A DNA stretch of 6,718 nt, taken from Dorea sp. CAG:317 (GTDB lineage: Bacteria > Bacillota > Clostridia > Lachnospirales > Lachnospiraceae). Positions within the stretch are counted from its first letter, which is position 1. Every line of letters starts with the position of its first letter. The notes below the pieces were generated by a model, which had not been told where the DNA came from, ran no database searches, and saw only the letters and a list, made by a program, of their open reading frames with translations. The position numbers and the translations under genes are program-made. The stretch covers positions 199,579 through 206,296 of the forward strand of contig FR892679.1 of assembly GCA_000433535.1 (NCBI GenBank). Direction: 5' to 3'. Shown one piece after another: positions 4,437 through 6,718 of this stretch.

Positions 4437-6569
4437 TTATTGAGAATCTCCAAACACCACTTTATAATAGTCTGTTTTTAAAATCTGATCAGAAAAACGT
4501 ATCTTATTAGTCACCGTATTATTGATAGACTCTATATAGTTTTCATCTACTTTTTTACCTTTATTTGGTTTGAACTCATCCGTGGCAGCATTAAATGTTC
4601 CTTTATCTGTTTTCCACGAATAATCATTCCAAATAACAAGCGGTGGTGTATCAGAAAATACGTCTCTTCCCACAAGCAGTCTGGAATCATATTCTATCCC
4701 GAAAAGGTTCATCAAGGTAGGCGTAATATCGATACTGTATGTCGGCGTTTTGATTTCGCATGCCATATCTTTATTCTCATTTTCCAAACAGCCGGACCAC
4801 AAAAGCCATGTGTTATGATCCTTTTCCCATGGGGTCTTATATTTATAGCCATACAAATCAGTCACAAAATCTTCTGTATTTCCAAATGTCTTAGATATTT
4901 CAAGACCATACGGATAATGATCCGAAGTCATACAGATCACCGTGTCATCTGCAATTCCCGCTTCTTCCAGCTTTTCTACCATAACAGTAAGCGCTTTCTC
5001 AAGCTCCAGCTGATAGCAATAATAATACAAGGTTGTATCTTTAAGGCCATCCCCCAAAACTTTCTTAACGGTATCCAGATTTTCTTTCACCTTCGCATTG
5101 TCTTTTTTATAAACACAGTGACCGCTCACCGTCATATAATAAATGCTGAACGGCTGTTGATTCATATATGTGTCCATCGTTTTATCAAACATTACACTGT
5201 CACCGACCCAGGAACCTGCAATCTCTTCCAGTCCGTTTCCTTCTCCAAGGAAATCCGCATAGCCGAGATTTTTATGGGTTAGCTGTCTGGAATAAAAATC
5301 ATATGCTCCATTATGATAAGCACAACTATAGTATCCTTCTTTCATAAGCTGCGTTCCCATTGTGTAATAGTTCAACTTATCTCTTGTTTCCTGTATCGTC
5401 TCTACACCGTCAATCGGAATCAATCCTGTCAAATAAGAATATTCTCCTGTAGACGTGCTCCCGCCCCAGCTTGGCTGATAAAAATCCGAAAAATAAATCC
5501 CTTTATGCGTTAATCTGTAAAGCGTAGGTGTCAATTCTTTACTTATCACTTGGTCTGAAAACGCCTCCGCACAGATTAAGATCAGATTCTTCCCTTTAAA
5601 AAGCCCTGTATATTCATTTTTCTCAGATGGAGCAACACTGTTCACATATTGATGCATAGATTTTAACGTCTCATCTGATTCCGATTCGCTTAATTTAGCA
5701 AAATCAACATCGGAGACATTTTCGCCATAATCTTTATTCTTTTTACTGTTCTTTTTCGCCTCGGCACTGGTTTCCACAGCGAATTGACTTGCGGCATCAT
5801 TTCCGAAAATCGCATATTTACTGCTCAGCTTCACGCTTGTCAATAAACCAAAGGTTTCTGTCGCCTTATTAAATTCAAACTGGCTCTTATACTTATCTTT
5901 AGAGCCCAGATGAGACGCTGCAAATGAGCCCACTCCGGTCAGAACAAATGCGCATAAAAAGAGCAGCACTGTATATGGAATTTTCAACCGCCTTGCCGGA
6001 AGTTTCTTCTTTCCCAGAAGAACATAAAGAATCCCCGGAAGTAAAAAAAGTAGTATGACCGGAATTCCTGTAAATATGGATCGGAACAGATCACTGGAAA
6101 ATCCAGTCATAACACCGCCCGCTCCTCTTACAATTGCTACAAGCGTCATATACATTTTCCAGCTTTCTCTGACCAGACATTCCACGATAAACAGAATCCC
6201 TACGCCAAAAAGAATTGCTATGCTTAAACGCCGATTAATCTTTTTGGGAAATAATGATACGACTGCTGAGCAAAAGAATCCTGTTCCGACGGCAAATAGC
6301 AGCATATATGCGAAACCTTTAAATATTCCTGTTTGTCCAAAAATCCGAAGAAGTAATTCAAAATAAAAAAAAACAATAGGAAACATCCACGCGTGCGATA
6401 AATATCTCACGAGTTTTTTCCGGAAGCGGGCAGCCGCCCGCTTTTTCTTCTGATATTCCGGATCGTTTTTCTTTTTAATCTGTCGTCGTTTCCATCGTTT
6501 ATAACGTTTTTTTATTCTTGTTTTCCAAGAGGTGACGGCTGACCCCTCGTTTTCTTCTTGTCCCTTCAT
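4437..6569 (-). CDS. LTA-synthase-like membrane sulfatase (LtaS family, alkaline-phosphatase superfamily)
   Basis: This 710-residue membrane enzyme resembles lipoteichoic acid synthases, which transfer glycerol-phosphate from phosphatidylglycerol outside the cell. A strongly basic cytoplasmic tail (about 1-56) precedes five membrane segments near 58-75, 80-107, 113-132, 165-186 and 196-217, the LtaS topology. An Ala-rich stretch after the fifth segment (SFAAS, 215-219) could be a signal-peptidase site, as in LtaS. A hydrophilic linker (219-325) leads to the catalytic domain: NLILICAEAFSD (328-339) with metal ligand E335; GGSTSTGEYSYLTGL (369-383) with probable nucleophile T372, aligned by eye to the LtaS GKTS threonine; YHNGAYDFYSR (418-428); VSGHCVY (481-487) with H484; and TSDHYPYG (548-555) with metal ligands D550 and H551. 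The start at 6569 has AGAGG (6579-6583) nine bases upstream. The gene begins 36 bases after alaS, with no promoter visible between. The product could be polyglycerol-phosphate or a phosphoglycerol modification of another glycan; sequence alone does not decide. Confidence 0.88.
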   Translation of the reverse strand: MKGQEENEGSAVTSWKTRIKKRYKRWKRRQIKKKNDPEYQKKKRAAARFRKKLVRYLSHAWMFPIVFFYFELLLRIFGQTGIFKGFAYMLLFAVGTGFFCSAVVSLFPKKINRRLSIAILFGVGILFIVECLVRESWKMYMTLVAIVRGAGGVMTGFSSDLFRSIFTGIPVILLFLLPGILYVLLGKKKLPARRLKIPYTVLLFLCAFVLTGVGSFAASHLGSKDKYKSQFEFNKATETFGLLTSVKLSSKYAIFGNDAASQFAVETSAEAKKNSKKNKDYGENVSDVDFAKLSESESDETLKSMHQYVNSVAPSEKNEYTGLFKGKNLILICAEAFSDQVISKELTPTLYRLTHKGIYFSDFYQPSWGGSTSTGEYSYLTGLIPIDGVETIQETRDKLNYYTMGTQLMKEGYYSCAYHNGAYDFYSRQLTHKNLGYADFLGEGNGLEEIAGSWVGDSVMFDKTMDTYMNQQPFSIYYMTVSGHCVYKKDNAKVKENLDTVKKVLGDGLKDTTLYYYCYQLELEKALTVMVEKLEEAGIADDTVICMTSDHYPYGLEISKTFGNTEDFVTDLYGYKYKTPWEKDHNTWLLWSGCLENENKDMACEIKTPTYSIDITPTLMNLFGIEYDSRLLVGRDVFSDTPPLVIWNDYSWKTDKGTFNAATDEFKPNKGKKVDENYIESINNTVTNKIRFSDQILKTDYYKVVFGDSQ

Positions 6570-6605
6570 TCCCTTTATCCTCTGTAATTCCTTTAAATAA
6601 TTTTC

Positions 6606-6718
6606 TTAAGAAAGCTGTTCTTTTAACACTTCGACTGCTTTTGCCAACGCATCCTGCACGCCTGCCGGGTTCTTACCGCCGGCCTGAGCCATATTCGGAC
6701 GACCGCCTCCGCCTCCGC
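6606..6718 (-). CDS. alaS: Alanyl-tRNA synthetase, C-terminal 36 codons (5' end beyond the window)
   Basis: Only the end of the gene is present, entering from the right edge and stopping with TAA at 6606-6608. The 36 visible residues contain the Gly-rich motif GGGGGRPNMAQAGGKNP followed by a short helix ending VLKEQLS. This is the characteristic C-terminal end (DHHA1-type C-Ala domain) of bacterial alanyl-tRNA synthetase, which charges tRNA-Ala and edits mischarged Ser and Gly elsewhere in the protein. No terminator is evident after the stop, so the sulfatase gene may be transcribed by read-through. The identity is reliable despite the short length because the GGRP-MAQAGGK motif is highly conserved. 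A short alanyl-tRNA editing paralogue ending in the same domain cannot be entirely excluded. Confidence 0.88.
   Translation of the reverse strand, partial: GGGGGRPNMAQAGGKNPAGVQDALAKAVEVLKEQLS

Noticed and set aside
4265..4453. N-terminal extension of rpsU from ATG 4453
   Set aside because: It would span the rpsU promoter and overlap the sulfatase stop region, and the extra residues do not resemble S21.
6602..6613. Perfect palindrome TTTCTTAAGAAA at the alaS stop
   Set aside because: Only a 4-bp AT-rich stem is possible with a four-base loop and there is no T-run, so it is not supported as a terminator. It overlaps coding sequence and is short enough to be chance.
1..6718. Mobile elements, CRISPR arrays, tRNA/rRNA genes, defence or toxin systems
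   Set aside because: No transposase or integrase motifs, spaced direct repeats, tRNA-like folds or toxin-antitoxin pairs were seen on either strand. Intergenic gaps are all under 180 bases.

Overview
The window looks like ordinary core chromosome of a Clostridia-type Firmicute, most likely a Lachnospiraceae gut commensal. The grounds are moderate-to-low GC with AT-rich spacers, strong purine-rich ribosome binding sites, sigma-A-type promoters, a 58-residue S21 protein, an LtaS-like sulfatase with five membrane segments, and a free-standing ProXp-ala-type editing protein. No mobile element, CRISPR array, tRNA or rRNA is visible. Gene identities rest on motif recognition by eye; no database search was run.

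Layout. Positions 1-3316 hold a tightly packed minus-strand operon, read from right to left: a prolyl-tRNA editing protein (ProXp-ala/YbaK family), a pentapeptide-repeat protein with a second C-terminal domain, a large predicted ABC-class ATPase (the PF09818/COG3044 type), and the first 104 codons of trmO, the tRNA t6A37 methyltransferase, which is cut by the left edge of the window. Positions 3317-3462 are a divergent promoter region. Positions 3463-4047 hold maf, the only plus-strand gene. A perfect 13-bp bidirectional terminator separates it from the convergent gene rpsU (4088-4264, minus), which has a strong extended -10 promoter and a short, probably structured leader. Positions 4437-6569 (minus) encode an LTA-synthase-like membrane sulfatase. 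The last 36 codons of alaS (6606-6718, minus) lie just upstream of it.

How the genes fit together. Most recognisable genes serve translation: the editing protein removes alanine mis-attached to tRNA-Pro, TrmO finishes the modified base next to the anticodon, AlaS charges tRNA-Ala, and S21 is part of the small ribosomal subunit. Maf hydrolyses non-canonical or modified nucleotides. The two uncharacterised proteins, the ABC-class ATPase and the pentapeptide-repeat protein, sit between the editing protein and TrmO with gaps of 12 and 2 bases beside the ATPase. They are therefore probably made together with tRNA quality-control factors, and this is the most useful lead in the window. The sulfatase is an envelope enzyme that probably makes or decorates a glycerol-phosphate polymer. 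Its 36-base gap from alaS suggests read-through rather than a shared function.

I did not find a convincing undescribed multi-gene system. The best leads are the uncharacterised ATPase/pentapeptide pair, back-to-back promoters that appear to share one -35 hexamer, a hairpin at the predicted 5' end of the rpsU mRNA, and the very basic cytoplasmic tail of the sulfatase.
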